Shown: piece after piece, positions 15,302 to 23,539 of the stretch
How positions within the stretch are numbered: position 1 is the stretch's first letter
How the letters are laid out: each line of letters opens with the position of its first letter
Assembly (NCBI RefSeq): GCF_000379025.1
Contig: NZ_KB900618.1
Location: 300,640-364,639, forward strand
Direction: 5' to 3'
Source: Orenia marismortui DSM 5156
GTDB lineage: Bacteria; Bacillota; Halanaerobiia; Halobacteroidales; Halobacteroidaceae
DNA length: 64,000 bases
Translations under genes and position numbers: made by a program
Notes under the pieces: generated by a model
Seen by the model: the letters and a program-made list of their open reading frames with translations, nothing else
What the model was told of the DNA's origin: nothing
Database searches by the model: none

Positions 15302-16654
15302 TTACTCTTCCATCTTAGGTAAAATAATATTCAATAGTAAGGCTGTAATAGTCCCTGTAGTAATACCTGATTGGAAGAAAGTCTTCAGCGCTTTTGGTAA
15401 ATGACTTAAAATATCTGGTCTTACTACTACTCCTAAACCTAATCCTAAAGAGATAGCAATAATTAATAAATTTCTTCTAGTTAAATCAGCATCGTGTAAT
15501 ACTTTAATTCCACTAGCAGCAATCATTCCAAACATAACAATTCCTGCTCCTCCTAATACAGGATTAGGCATAATTGCAATTAAAGCACCTAACTTAGGAA
15601 AAACACCTAAAAACATTAAAATAATACCGGCCAAAATAACAACAAACCTACTCCCTACTCCTGTTAAAGGAATGATTCCAACATTCTGACTAAAAGAAGT
15701 ATTAGGACCAGCCCCAAAAACTCCTGCTAACATACTCCCAACTCCATCAGCCATTAATCCTTTAGAAATATCTTCACTTTCTAATTCTTTATTACAGGCT
15801 TCACCAACTGCTAATAAATCACCAACAGTCTCAATACTAGTTACTAAATAAGCAGGTATAAAAGCAAAAAATCCAGTTAAACTAAAAGCGATTCCATACT
15901 TAAAAGGCATAGGTAAATTAATTAAAGCAGCCTCTCTTACAGCAGAAAATTCTAACATTCCCAAAGGATACGCTATAATATATCCAAAGATAGTACCAAT
16001 TAAAATTGAAGCTGAACTCCAAAAACCTTTTGCAAATTGATTTAAGGAGACAATCACTGTTAATACTGCTAAGGTAACACCTATATTCTTTAAACTACCA
16101 TAATCCGCAGCTCCATAACCTCCTGCCGCCCAATCAATTGCTACTGGCAAAACTGTTAATCCAATCAAAGTCACTACACAACCGGTTACAACTGGTGGGA
16201 ATAATCTCCTGATTTTAGGAAAGAACTTACTGATTATCATTTCAATTGGTGCAGCTAGCAAAGTAGCTCCAAAGATACCTGCTAATCCCATAGTGCTTCC
16301 AACTGCTATAGATGGTCCTACAAAAGTAAAATCTGTTCCCATAATACAAGGTAACTTAGCACCTACTTTTCCAAATCCCTTAGCTTGAATAAAAGTAGCT
16401 AAACCAGCCATAAATAAGGCTGTACTAACCAAATATCCCATCTCAACTGCAGATAATCCTAAAACTCCTCCAACTACTAATGGCACAGCAACTATCCCAC
16501 TAAATGCAGCAACAATATGCTGAATAGCCAAAGGAATAGCAAGTTTTAATTCAGGCTTATCATTAATACCATAAGTTAATTTATTATCTTCATATAAATC
16601 TTTATTTCCTTCACTAACAAAATCCTCTTGATAACTTAATGCTTCTTGACCCAT
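15302..16654 (-). CDS. pbuX: NCS2 family uracil/xanthine permease
   Basis: 450 aa with a dozen or more hydrophobic segments. Family motifs include QHIVAAFSGIVAVPLVVGG, IMGTDFTFVGPSIAVGS, the substrate-site SIETVGDLLAVGEA and GAGPNTSFSQNVGII. It is a proton-coupled nucleobase importer of the cytoplasmic membrane. Coupling to xpt and control by the purine riboswitch point to xanthine or guanine as substrate rather than uracil. Start: ATG 16654, directly after GGGAGGAATTAAG; an in-frame TTG 15 nt earlier belongs to the ribosome site. It follows xpt by 69 nt in one operon. Confidence 0.88.
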   Translation of the reverse strand: MGQEALSYQEDFVSEGNKDLYEDNKLTYGINDKPELKLAIPLAIQHIVAAFSGIVAVPLVVGGVLGLSAVEMGYLVSTALFMAGLATFIQAKGFGKVGAKLPCIMGTDFTFVGPSIAVGSTMGLAGIFGATLLAAPIEMIISKFFPKIRRLFPPVVTGCVVTLIGLTVLPVAIDWAAGGYGAADYGSLKNIGVTLAVLTVIVSLNQFAKGFWSSASILIGTIFGYIIAYPLGMLEFSAVREAALINLPMPFKYGIAFSLTGFFAFIPAYLVTSIETVGDLLAVGEACNKELESEDISKGLMADGVGSMLAGVFGAGPNTSFSQNVGIIPLTGVGSRFVVILAGIILMFLGVFPKLGALIAIMPNPVLGGAGIVMFGMIAASGIKVLHDADLTRRNLLIIAISLGLGLGVVVRPDILSHLPKALKTFFQSGITTGTITALLLNIILPKMEE

Positions 16655-16723
16655 CTTAATTCCTCCCATTTTTTGAATAATTAATTTTTAATTAGATTTA
16701 TTAGCTTTAAAACAAAGTTACAA

Positions 16724-17293
16724 TTATAAAAAATTAATTTCATTATCAGCTAAACTATCAATAATAGCTAAAGATTCAACCTTAATCCCCTGTTGGCGTA
16801 ATAATTTTCCTCCAGGCTGAAATCCTTTTTCAATTACAATTCCTATACCAGCTAATTCAGCTTTTGCCTTGTTCACAATTTCTAATAGACCTTGGGAAGC
16901 ATTTCCCATTGCTAGAAAATCATCAATAATTAGTATTTTATCCTCGTTATTTATATAAGTAGAATCTACACTAATATTATAAACCTTATTTTTAGTAAAA
17001 GACTTTACTTCACCTGTATAAACTTTGCTATCCATTGTAGAGGCTTTCTTCTTTTTAGCAAATACTACTGGTACATCTAATTCCAGACCTACCATCAAAG
17101 CCACTGCAATCCCTGATGCCTCAATAGTTAAAATCTTGCTAATCTCTTCTTCTTTAAATCGCTTAGCAAATTCTCTTCCGATCTCCTGCATTAGTCTAGG
17201 ATCTATTTGATGGTTTAAAAAAGAGTCCACTTTTAAAATCTCTTTAGAAACTAACTTCCCATCATCCTTAATTCTTTCTTTCAATAATTCCAT
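16724..17293 (-). CDS. xpt: xanthine phosphoribosyltransferase
   Basis: 189 aa, the standard Xpt length. N terminus MELLKERIKDDGKLVSKEIL, the purine-binding LTIEASGIAVALMVGLELDVPVVFAKK region, and the PRPP loop ILIIDDFLAMGNA are all typical. It converts xanthine and PRPP to XMP in purine salvage. ATG with GGGGAGGG upstream. First gene of xpt-pbuX, preceded by a tandem riboswitch and terminator (17332-17647), so transcription should respond both to guanine and to PRPP, the cosubstrate of this enzyme. Confidence 0.93.
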   Translation of the reverse strand: MELLKERIKDDGKLVSKEILKVDSFLNHQIDPRLMQEIGREFAKRFKEEEISKILTIEASGIAVALMVGLELDVPVVFAKKKKASTMDSKVYTGEVKSFTKNKVYNISVDSTYINNEDKILIIDDFLAMGNASQGLLEIVNKAKAELAGIGIVIEKGFQPGGKLLRQQGIKVESLAIIDSLADNEINFL

Positions 17294-17331
17294 ATCCTTA
17301 CCCTCCCCTTAATATAAAATGCTCATAATAT

Positions 17332-17385
17332 AAAAAACCCAGATAGATAGACTTCACTATAACAAGTGAAACCTATCCATCTGGG
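17332..17385 (-). terminator. riboswitch-controlled terminator upstream of xpt
   Basis: On the minus strand, CCCAGATGGATAG pairs with CTATCTATCTGGG, followed by TTTTTT. An inner extension TTTCACT/AGTGAA uses the same TTTCACT segment (17365-17371) that closes P1 of the PRPP aptamer. Aptamer P1 and terminator are therefore mutually exclusive. Confidence 0.85.
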
Positions 17386-17581
17386 CTTTTCTCCCTCTGG
17401 TGTAATACATTAATGTATTTGTACCGCTTGGACCAGACAACTTAAAAACAATTGATAATTAACAATTTAGAATTGATAATTAAAACCTTAAAAATTTAAA
17501 AATATTATATCTTTATATCTAAATTATCAATTATAGGTTTTCAATTGCTCTTTAGTACGGAACCCTAGGTACACTTTCACT
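17365..17581 (-). ncRNA. PRPP riboswitch aptamer (ykkC class 2b) with large insertion
   Basis: Conserved ykkC blocks are present in order on the minus strand: CTAGGGTTCCG (17558-17568), CTGGTCCAAGCGG (17424-17436), a hairpin around TACATTAATGTA, then CCAGAGGGAGAAAAGCCC (17383-17400). P1 is AGTGAAA (17575-17581) with TTTCACT (17365-17371). The CAAG after TGGTCC and the link to a PRPP-using enzyme fit the PRPP subclass rather than guanidine or ppGpp. About 119 nt (17439-17557) separate the first two blocks where a short hairpin tip is normal. The insert is an AT-rich inverted repeat with three ATTGATAATT-type segments. Confidence 0.82.
17439..17557. repeat. AT-rich inverted repeat inserted in the PRPP aptamer
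   Basis: On the plus strand it contains CAATTGATAATTAACAATTT, then GAATTGATAATTAAAACC, and later AAATTATCAATTATAGG and TTCAATTG. The halves are complementary (AAAACCT with AGGTTTT, GATAATT with AATTATC), so it can fold into one long arm that extends the aptamer hairpin without breaking it. Confidence 0.65.
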
Positions 17582-17647
17582 CGTAGTCAGATAGTTTACG
17601 GCTATCTGGTAGAAACGTCCGAGCCTTATTCTCGACATTATACGAGT
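17579..17647 (-). ncRNA. guanine-class purine riboswitch aptamer
   Basis: P1 is ACTCGTA/TACGAGT. The core includes GTTTCTACC, hairpin P3 AGATAG-CCGTAAA-CTATCT, and GACTA just before the 3' P1 strand. The C in GACTA (not GATTA) is the specificity base for guanine or hypoxanthine over adenine. Its 3' P1 strand shares 3 nt (17579-17581) with the 5' P1 strand of the downstream PRPP aptamer, so folding one should disfavour the other. Ligand-bound guanine aptamer is predicted to favour termination. Confidence 0.9.
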
Positions 17648-17854
17648 ACTAATTCGATATTTATTTTCTTATTAATAAAATAACATACATAAGTTTCTTT
17701 TTCAAGTAAAAGATGATCATTTATAAGATTTTTTGATTTCTAAAAAAAATTCAATACCTTGCTGAACAATTTCGCAAAATTATCATTTTAGCCGTACTTA
17801 TCCATAATCAAGTTCAAAAACCACATAAATAATGCATTCAATCTAAATTTTCTA

Positions 17855-17883
17855 TTGACATGGTTACATATACCATATATAAT
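17855..17883 (+). promoter_or_regulatory. strong sigma-A promoter of the ABC transporter genes
   Basis: TTGACA (17855-17860), 17-bp spacer, TATAAT (17878-17883): both hexamers are consensus. Transcription would begin ~70 nt before the ATP-binding protein gene. Confidence 0.85.
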
Positions 17884-17902
17884 CTACTTAAAGATTGTAG
17901 TT

Positions 17903-17917
17903 AATTCCTATCGGAAA
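17903..17917. promoter_or_regulatory. candidate Rrf2/CymR-type operator
   Basis: ATTCCTATCGGAAAA just downstream of the promoter contains the half-sites TTCC/GGAA. Position and motif resemble cysteine-metabolism repressor (CymR) sites, which would fit a sulfur-source transporter followed by cysteine synthase. Inference from motif similarity only. Confidence 0.3.
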
Positions 17918-17961
17918 ACCCTGAATTAAAATATATTAAGCTTAGAATTAGGAGGTTCACA

Positions 17962-18801
17962 ATGATAACAATAAAAAATATTAATAAAAAATTCAGACAA
18001 AAAGATGGATCTGATCTAACTGTATTAAAAAATATAAATTTTAAAATAAAAGAAGGAGAATTTATCTCTTTACTAGGCCCTTCTGGATGTGGTAAATCAA
18101 CTCTACTTAATATTATAGCTGGATTAGAAACTACTAACTCAGGAAAGATCTTGGTAGAAAATAAAGAAATTAATGGCCCTGGTTCAGATCGAGGTGTTGT
18201 ATTCCAAGAAGCTGCCCTCTTTCCTTGGCTTAGTGTATTAGATAATGTAAAGTTTGGACTGAAGAATGCAAATATTAAAGAAAATCAAATTGAAAAACAA
18301 GCATTAAAATATATTAGCAAAGTCCATTTAAGTAAATTCCAAGATTCGTACCCTCATCAATTGTCTGGTGGAATGAGACAAAGAGCAGCTATTGCTAGAG
18401 CATTAGCTATGAATCCCAAAATATTATTGATGGATGAGCCTTTTGGTGCTTTAGATGAACAGACTAGAATGATGTTACAATATGAATTACAGAAAATTTG
18501 GCTAGAGAGCAAAAAAACTATTCTTTTTGTTACCCATAATATTAGAGAAGCTGTACAATTATCAGATAGAATAGTTGTCTTTGGTACACAACCAGGAAGA
18601 ATCAAAGAAGTATTTGAAGTTAAAGCAGCTAGACCTCGTAAAGAAAATAAAGGTTACCTTTTAGAATTAGAAAATAGAATCTTAGCTGTACTTAAAGAAG
18701 AAATAGAAAAAGTAATGAAGGAGGAAATGGGCGATGCATACAACTTTGAAGAAGGTTCTCTTCCTTGGGATCCTAATCGCAATATGGGAAGTCATATATA
18801 A
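17962..18801 (+). CDS. ABC transporter ATP-binding protein (sulfonate/nitrate/taurine type)
   Basis: 279 aa. Walker A GPSGCGKST (~38-46), Q-loop VVFQEAALFPW, signature LSGGMRQRAAIARAL, Walker B ILLMDEPFGALD and switch histidine FVTHNIREA are intact. The FPW after the Q-loop and the EAVQLSDRIVV ending are typical of the SsuB/TauB/NrtD group. It energises import of an organic sulfonate or a similar small anion. Start ATG follows AGGAGGTTCAC behind a consensus promoter. The C-terminal 23 codons overlap the permease gene by 68 nt. Substrate inferred from the nearby cysteine synthase. Confidence 0.88.
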   Translation: MITIKNINKKFRQKDGSDLTVLKNINFKIKEGEFISLLGPSGCGKSTLLNIIAGLETTNSGKILVENKEINGPGSDRGVVFQEAALFPWLSVLDNVKFGLKNANIKENQIEKQALKYISKVHLSKFQDSYPHQLSGGMRQRAAIARALAMNPKILLMDEPFGALDEQTRMMLQYELQKIWLESKKTILFVTHNIREAVQLSDRIVVFGTQPGRIKEVFEVKAARPRKENKGYLLELENRILAVLKEEIEKVMKEEMGDAYNFEEGSLPWDPNRNMGSHI

Positions 18802-19492
18802 ATTACAAATTTGGCCATCAATCCTCTTCCCTTCTCCTATACAGGTAGGAGAGACTTTATATACAGGCATTATTGATGGCTCTTTTATTATAGCTTTGGG
18901 ACATAGTTTTAAAAGGTTATTAATCGGTTATGGTCTTGCTTTAATTATTGGTACAATTTTAGGCTTAATTATAGCTTCATCAAAACTGATGGATGAGACC
19001 TTAGGAGCATTGGTCTTGGCTTTACAAAGTGTCCCTTCTATTGTTTGGCTTCCATTAGCTATCTTATGGTTTGGTATGGGAGAATCCGCAATTATCTTTG
19101 TAGTAATCTTAGGTGGTACTTGGAATATGGTAATTAATGCATCTACTGGTATTAAAAATGTTCAACCATTACTTATTAAGGCTGCTAAAACTATGGGAGT
19201 TAAAGGATATAACCTATTCTTTAAAGTTACCATCCCAGCAGCAATCCCCCACCTAATTACTGGAATGAGACTATCTTGGGCCTTCTGTTGGCGAGCCTTA
19301 ATGGCTGGAGAGCTATTAGGCAGTGGTAATGGATTGGGACAGATTCTGATGTGGGGCAGAGAGATGGGGAATATGAGTATGGTAATCTCAATTATGATTA
19401 TCATAGCTAGTTTAGGAAGTTTAACTGACAGCATTATCTTCAAGCCACTAGAAGATAAAGTTCTAGAGCGTTGGGGACTATCAAGTAAATAG
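18734..19492 (+). CDS. ABC transporter permease (SsuC/TauC type)
   Basis: 252 aa with about six transmembrane helices. The C-terminal half holds the BPD permease EAA-like loop (KAAKTMGVKGYNLFFKVTIP, then AAIPHLITGMRLSWAFCW). It forms the membrane channel with the ATP-binding protein encoded just upstream. The start at 18734 is supported by AAGGAGG 10-15 nt earlier, within the end of the preceding gene, giving an unusually long 68-nt overlap and probable translational coupling. A long repeat region separates it from the binding-protein gene. Confidence 0.88.
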   Translation: MHTTLKKVLFLGILIAIWEVIYKLQIWPSILFPSPIQVGETLYTGIIDGSFIIALGHSFKRLLIGYGLALIIGTILGLIIASSKLMDETLGALVLALQSVPSIVWLPLAILWFGMGESAIIFVVILGGTWNMVINASTGIKNVQPLLIKAAKTMGVKGYNLFFKVTIPAAIPHLITGMRLSWAFCWRALMAGELLGSGNGLGQILMWGREMGNMSMVISIMIIIASLGSLTDSIIFKPLEDKVLERWGLSSK

Positions 19493-20185
19493 TAAAGGAT
19501 AACGAGTGACTAGTTAAAGTCAAAAATATAAAAATAAAACAATTATTAACCACAGATTAACACAGATAGACACCTATAAGAAAATTTAATTAAAGAATTT
19601 AAAGCCTTATTTTTACCACGCCCCCTGAGAGGAACCATAAAAATTAAAATCCACGAAGGGTTATGTTTCTAAACCCAAAGGGTGTTCTTCCACGAGGAAG
19701 TACTCTTGGGGTGAATGAACAAGACTTAGCACTAATAAAAGATTCAAAAAATCTTTCAGACCTTAAATCTTTATAAATATTTTAAGTTTTTATCTTTCTA
19801 TTGCTCTTATTCGTGTGTATTAGTGATCATTAGTAGTTTCAAAGTTTTTAGTTTATCTTTATTTCACTTATGGTTGGAGATCTATATAAGTTGAACTAAT
19901 GATTCTCACAAATATAAATCAAAACCTTTTTGATACAGACTAAAATCTAACTAAGTAGCAACTTAAACTCCTAATTTATTTAATTTTTAAGTCTATGTTT
20001 GTCTGTGTAAATCTACGTCTAAATATTCTTTTTATTAATTTTAATATGAAGAACTTTAATTAAATCTATATATAACTACTACTTATAGAATTTAAATATC
20101 ACACTAAGGTTTTAAATATTTTTAAATTTTACTGATCACTCGTCATTCATCACTTATTACTGAATTAAAAAAGGAGGAAATAAAA
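19493..20185. repeat. mosaic repeat region (copy H) between permease and binding-protein genes
   Basis: About 690 nt with no open frame. It contains AACCACAGATTAACACAGAT-type sequence, a block from CCACGCCCCCTGAGAGG through AATCCACGAAGGG to GAGGAAGTACTCTTGG, and later ATTCGTGTGTATTAGTG and GTCTGTGTAAATCTACG. The central block (~19615-19730) is clearly related to 37390-37510. Looks like accumulated palindromic repeat modules inserted in a transporter operon. Confidence 0.65.
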
Positions 20186-21187
20186 ATGAACAAAAAAACT
20201 ATGTTATTGTCAATCTTATTAATCACTATTTTGGTGATTACTGGTTGTGGAGATAAAGGAACAAAGACAACTACTAAAGTAAAGGAGATTACTATTGGCT
20301 ACTTCCCTAATCTAACTCATGCTCCTGGAATTGTAGGTGTAGCTAATGGTAGCTTTACAAAGGAGTTTGATGGAATTAAGCTTAATGTTAAGACCTTTCC
20401 CAAAGGTTCACTATTTATGGATGCTATGGCTACTGGCCAAGTTGACATCGGTTATGTAGGTCCAGGTCCAGTATTAAATCGTTATTTACAAGGTGCTAAA
20501 GTTAAAGTCTTAGCCAGTGCTAGTGTAGCAGGTAATGTAATTATTGGCAATGGAACTAGTAATATCTCTTCTGCTAATGATTTAGCAAATAAGACTATTG
20601 CTACTCCTGGTTTTGCTTGTAGCCATGATCTATTATTAAGAAGATTCCTATGGGATAATGAGCTGAAGATGGAGAAGCGTGGAGGAAATATCAAACACAT
20701 TCTACAAAAACCAGCTACTATGATGGGACTATTCAAACAAGGACAGATTGATGCTGCTGCTGTTTCTGAGCCCTGGGCAGCTGTAATGGAAGAAAAGATT
20801 GGAGCTAAAGTCTTAGTTAATTGGGATGAAATGCCTTGGGAGGGTCAAATGCCAGCTACTGTAATCGCTACTACTACTGATTTTGCAGAAAATCACCCTG
20901 AATTAGTTAAAAAATTCTTAAAAGTTAATGAAGAAGTTATTGATTTTATTGCTAATAATCGAGAAGATAGCTTAAAATTAATGCAAGAGGAGATTAAAAG
21001 AATTACTAAACAAGAACTATCTATTGATATCTTAGATCGAGCATTAACAAGAACTAAACTTACTTCTAATATCGATCCTAAAATTATCCAAGAATTTGCT
21101 AATATTTCTGGTGAATTAGGAGCAATCAAAGGAAGCACTGATATTACAGGGTTAGTAGATACATCTTTCTTAGAGGTAATAAAATAA
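20186..21187 (+). CDS. ABC transporter substrate-binding lipoprotein (SsuA/NMT1 type)
   Basis: 333 aa. A lipoprotein signal peptide ends in VITGC, so Cys21 should be lipidated. The mature part begins KEITIGYFPNLTHAPGIVG, typical of the aliphatic-sulfonate/nitrate/NMT1 binding proteins, with GQVDIGYVGPGPVLNRYLQGA and AAAVSEPWAAVMEEK in the usual places. It delivers the ligand to the permease encoded 690 nt upstream. AAAGGAGG precedes the ATG. The gap suggests the operon was split by repeats or that this gene has its own promoter. Confidence 0.88.
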   Translation: MNKKTMLLSILLITILVITGCGDKGTKTTTKVKEITIGYFPNLTHAPGIVGVANGSFTKEFDGIKLNVKTFPKGSLFMDAMATGQVDIGYVGPGPVLNRYLQGAKVKVLASASVAGNVIIGNGTSNISSANDLANKTIATPGFACSHDLLLRRFLWDNELKMEKRGGNIKHILQKPATMMGLFKQGQIDAAAVSEPWAAVMEEKIGAKVLVNWDEMPWEGQMPATVIATTTDFAENHPELVKKFLKVNEEVIDFIANNREDSLKLMQEEIKRITKQELSIDILDRALTRTKLTSNIDPKIIQEFANISGELGAIKGSTDITGLVDTSFLEVIK

Positions 21188-21573
21188 AGATTAATAGTAG
21201 ATAACGGGTAGTTGATACTGCTCGTTATTCCTTTGTTATATATGACGAATTAAAAAAACACTTTCTTAAAATTAAAATTTGAGAATTTGACTTTAAAGAA
21301 ACATAAGCAACTTTTAATTCATATACTGATTAATTTATTAAATCAAAGATTGATTATTAACTAAAAAATTTATTAAAATATTCTAGTCCTTTTAGTAAAG
21401 TACGAGTGTTTTCCTTGAACTTCAAATGATTTTTTGCTTACTTTTTTATCTATGAAAAAAAGTAACCCGCCTATAGGCGGAATCTATATTCTGTCTTAGC
21501 AGAATTTGAATAAAAAATTCAAAGATTAAGATACCTCTCAAGTAAAATAAGAAAGAAAGGATGGTAAAAAAAT
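21188..21573. other. intergenic region with two hairpins upstream of cysK
   Basis: Contains a stem ATAACGGGTAG/CTGCTCGTTAT (~21201-21228), probably the terminator of the transporter unit, and a small GC-rich hairpin CCGCCTATAGGCGG (~21466-21480). No T-box or SAM riboswitch core was found upstream of cysK. Confidence 0.5.
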
Positions 21574-22488
21574 ATGAAAATTGCTAATAATATTACAGAA
21601 TTAATCGGCAATACTCCTATTGTTAAACTAAATAAAATAGTACCTGAAAGCTCTGCAGATATTTATGTCAAATTAGAGTACTTCAATCCTACTAGAAGTG
21701 TTAAGGCTCGCCCTGCCTATAATATGATTAAGCAAGCTGAGATAGATGGAACTCTCAAAACAGGTGGTACTATTATCGAACCTACCAGTGGAAATACGGG
21801 AATTGGTTTATCTATGGTAGCTGCAGTTAAGGGGTATCGAGCTATCTTAGTTATGCCTGAATCAGCTTCACAAGAGAGAATCAATATGATGAGAGCCTAC
21901 GGTGCTGAGGTTAGACTCACCCCTGCAGATCAAGGGATGTCAGGTGCTGTAAAGGAAGCAGAAGATTTATTAGCAGTGATTAAGAATAGTTTTATGCCCA
22001 ATCAATTCACTAACCCTGCTAATCCTGATGCCCATCGAAGTACTACAGCCAAAGAGATAATTGAAGCCTTTGGTAATGATCTAGATATCTTTGTAAGTAC
22101 TGCTGGAACTGGAGGAACTGTCTCTGGTACTGGAGAAGAACTAAAAGAAGAGCTTTCTAATCTTAAAATCTATATTGTAGAATCTGAAAATTCACCTGTT
22201 ATTTCTGGAGGTGAATCAGGAAAACATAAAATACCTGGTACTGGTCCTGGATTTATACCAGACACCTTAAATAGAAATATCTATAATCGAATCTATAGGA
22301 TCAATGATGAAGATGCTTTAGATATAACTCGTCAATTAGCTGCTAAAGAGGGAATATTTGTAGGTCCATCATCAGGAGCAGCAGTCTGGACCGCCCTTCA
22401 AGCAGCTAAAGAGCTTGGTAAAGGTAAAAAAATCCTAGCAATGGCTCCTGATACTGGAGAACGATATTTAAGTACAGATTTATTTTAA
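21574..22488 (+). CDS. cysK: cysteine synthase family PLP enzyme
   Basis: 304 aa, fold type II PLP enzyme. PLP-lysine Lys44 is in FNPTRSVKARPAYNMI; the asparagine loop TSGNTGIG (71-78), the phosphate loop STAGTGGTVSGTGE and the C-terminal PSSGAAVW are intact. It makes L-cysteine from O-acetylserine and sulfide (or thiosulfate). The residue after the lysine is Ala where most O-acetylserine sulfhydrylases have Asp (SVKDR), so CysM-like or other beta-replacement specificity is possible. AAAGGATGG lies before the ATG. Proximity to a sulfonate-type ABC transporter supports a sulfur-assimilation role. Confidence 0.83.
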   Translation: MKIANNITELIGNTPIVKLNKIVPESSADIYVKLEYFNPTRSVKARPAYNMIKQAEIDGTLKTGGTIIEPTSGNTGIGLSMVAAVKGYRAILVMPESASQERINMMRAYGAEVRLTPADQGMSGAVKEAEDLLAVIKNSFMPNQFTNPANPDAHRSTTAKEIIEAFGNDLDIFVSTAGTGGTVSGTGEELKEELSNLKIYIVESENSPVISGGESGKHKIPGTGPGFIPDTLNRNIYNRIYRINDEDALDITRQLAAKEGIFVGPSSGAAVWTALQAAKELGKGKKILAMAPDTGERYLSTDLF

Positions 22489-22507
22489 ATAGTTTTTTAT
22501 AGCTTAA

Positions 22508-22550
22508 ATCAAATAAGAGAGAAACAATAATTATTCCTCTCTTATTTGAT
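22508..22550 (+). terminator. intrinsic terminator of cysK
   Basis: A 14-bp perfect stem (ATCAAATAAGAGAG and its complement) with a 15-nt loop, 20 nt after the stop. Confidence 0.75.
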
Positions 22551-22750
22551 CTTTACTATAAAAATTTAATCAGCACTAGTACTATAAAACTTATAAATCA
22601 AAAATATCTAATTGACCTCCTGTCAAAATACTTATCTATAAGTAATTAAGTAGAATATTAGACTAATATAATTAAGATTAAAATCATTCCAATTTATTGC
22701 TTTAATACATATCATATAGAAAAGTCTAATATGAAAGGAGGATTTAAAAG

Positions 22751-23455
22751 ATGGCCAATCAATCAGATAATCCTAATTGTCCTAATGCTTCAATATATAC
22801 TATTCGACCTGGAGATACATTATATAACTTATCTCGTCGCTTTGAAATAACTCTAGATGAGATATTAAATGCCAACCCTGATATAGACCCAAATAATCTA
22901 AAGGCTGGACAAAAGATATGTATTCCTGTAGAAGAAATTTCCGGTAAATGCCCTACTGGATTTCTTTATACAGTTATCTTAGGTGATACTTTTTTTAGCA
23001 TAGCACGCCGCTTTAATGTCTCAATTGATGCTTTAACTTCAGCAAATCCAGGAGTAAATCCTAATCAGTTACAAATAGGACAGGAATTATGTATTCCAGC
23101 TGCAACGCCACCAGTCAGACCCTGTCCAGGTCGCTTTTACACAGTCCAAGCAGGCGAAACTTTTACTAGTATAGCTAAAAAATTCGGTTATACCCTTGAT
23201 GCTCTCTTAATCGCTAACCCCGGAATTGAATCAAAAGAGCTTAGGGCAGGACAAGAAATATGCTTACCACCAGCTCCTGGAGCAGGGCCAGTATCATGTC
23301 CTGGAGGATCAATTTATATTGTAAAACCAGGTGAAACTTTATTTATTATCTCTCAAAAATATGGTACTCCACTCAATGAACTAATAGCAGCTAACCCTCA
23401 AATTGAAGATCCTAACCAGCTAGAAGCAGGGCTTCCTATATGTATACCTGGCTAA
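22751..23455 (+). CDS. four-LysM peptidoglycan-binding protein
   Basis: 234 aa made of four LysM domains starting near residues 16, 74, 131 and 191 (YTIRPGDTLY, YTVILGDTFF, YTVQAGETFT, YIVKPGETLF), each ending in a GQ/GLP-ICIP motif. Short Cys-Pro linkers precede each repeat (NCPN, KCPTG, PCPG, SCPGG), giving a regular cysteine pattern. No signal peptide or catalytic domain. Soluble LysM proteins without export signals in spore formers are often spore-coat or spore-cortex proteins made in the mother cell. AAAGGAGG precedes the ATG. Assignment to the spore is inference. Confidence 0.85.
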   Translation: MANQSDNPNCPNASIYTIRPGDTLYNLSRRFEITLDEILNANPDIDPNNLKAGQKICIPVEEISGKCPTGFLYTVILGDTFFSIARRFNVSIDALTSANPGVNPNQLQIGQELCIPAATPPVRPCPGRFYTVQAGETFTSIAKKFGYTLDALLIANPGIESKELRAGQEICLPPAPGAGPVSCPGGSIYIVKPGETLFIISQKYGTPLNELIAANPQIEDPNQLEAGLPICIPG

Positions 23456-23493
23456 ATATATTTTTTTAGCACTTTAAAAAATCAAATAGTAAT

Positions 23494-23534
23494 AAAAGCA
23501 AAGAAAGTCCCAGGAAGGGACTTTCTTTGCTTTT
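23494..23534. terminator. bidirectional terminator
   Basis: Perfect 18-bp stem (AAAAGCAAAGAAAGTCCC and complement) with AGGAA loop, shared by the LysM gene and the convergent 26-aa gene. Confidence 0.85.
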
Positions 23535-23539
23535 AAAAA

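Noticed and set aside
21188-21573. T-box or SAM riboswitch upstream of cysK
   Set aside because: No AGGGTGGNACCGCG-type T-box sequence and no SAM aptamer core; only simple hairpins.
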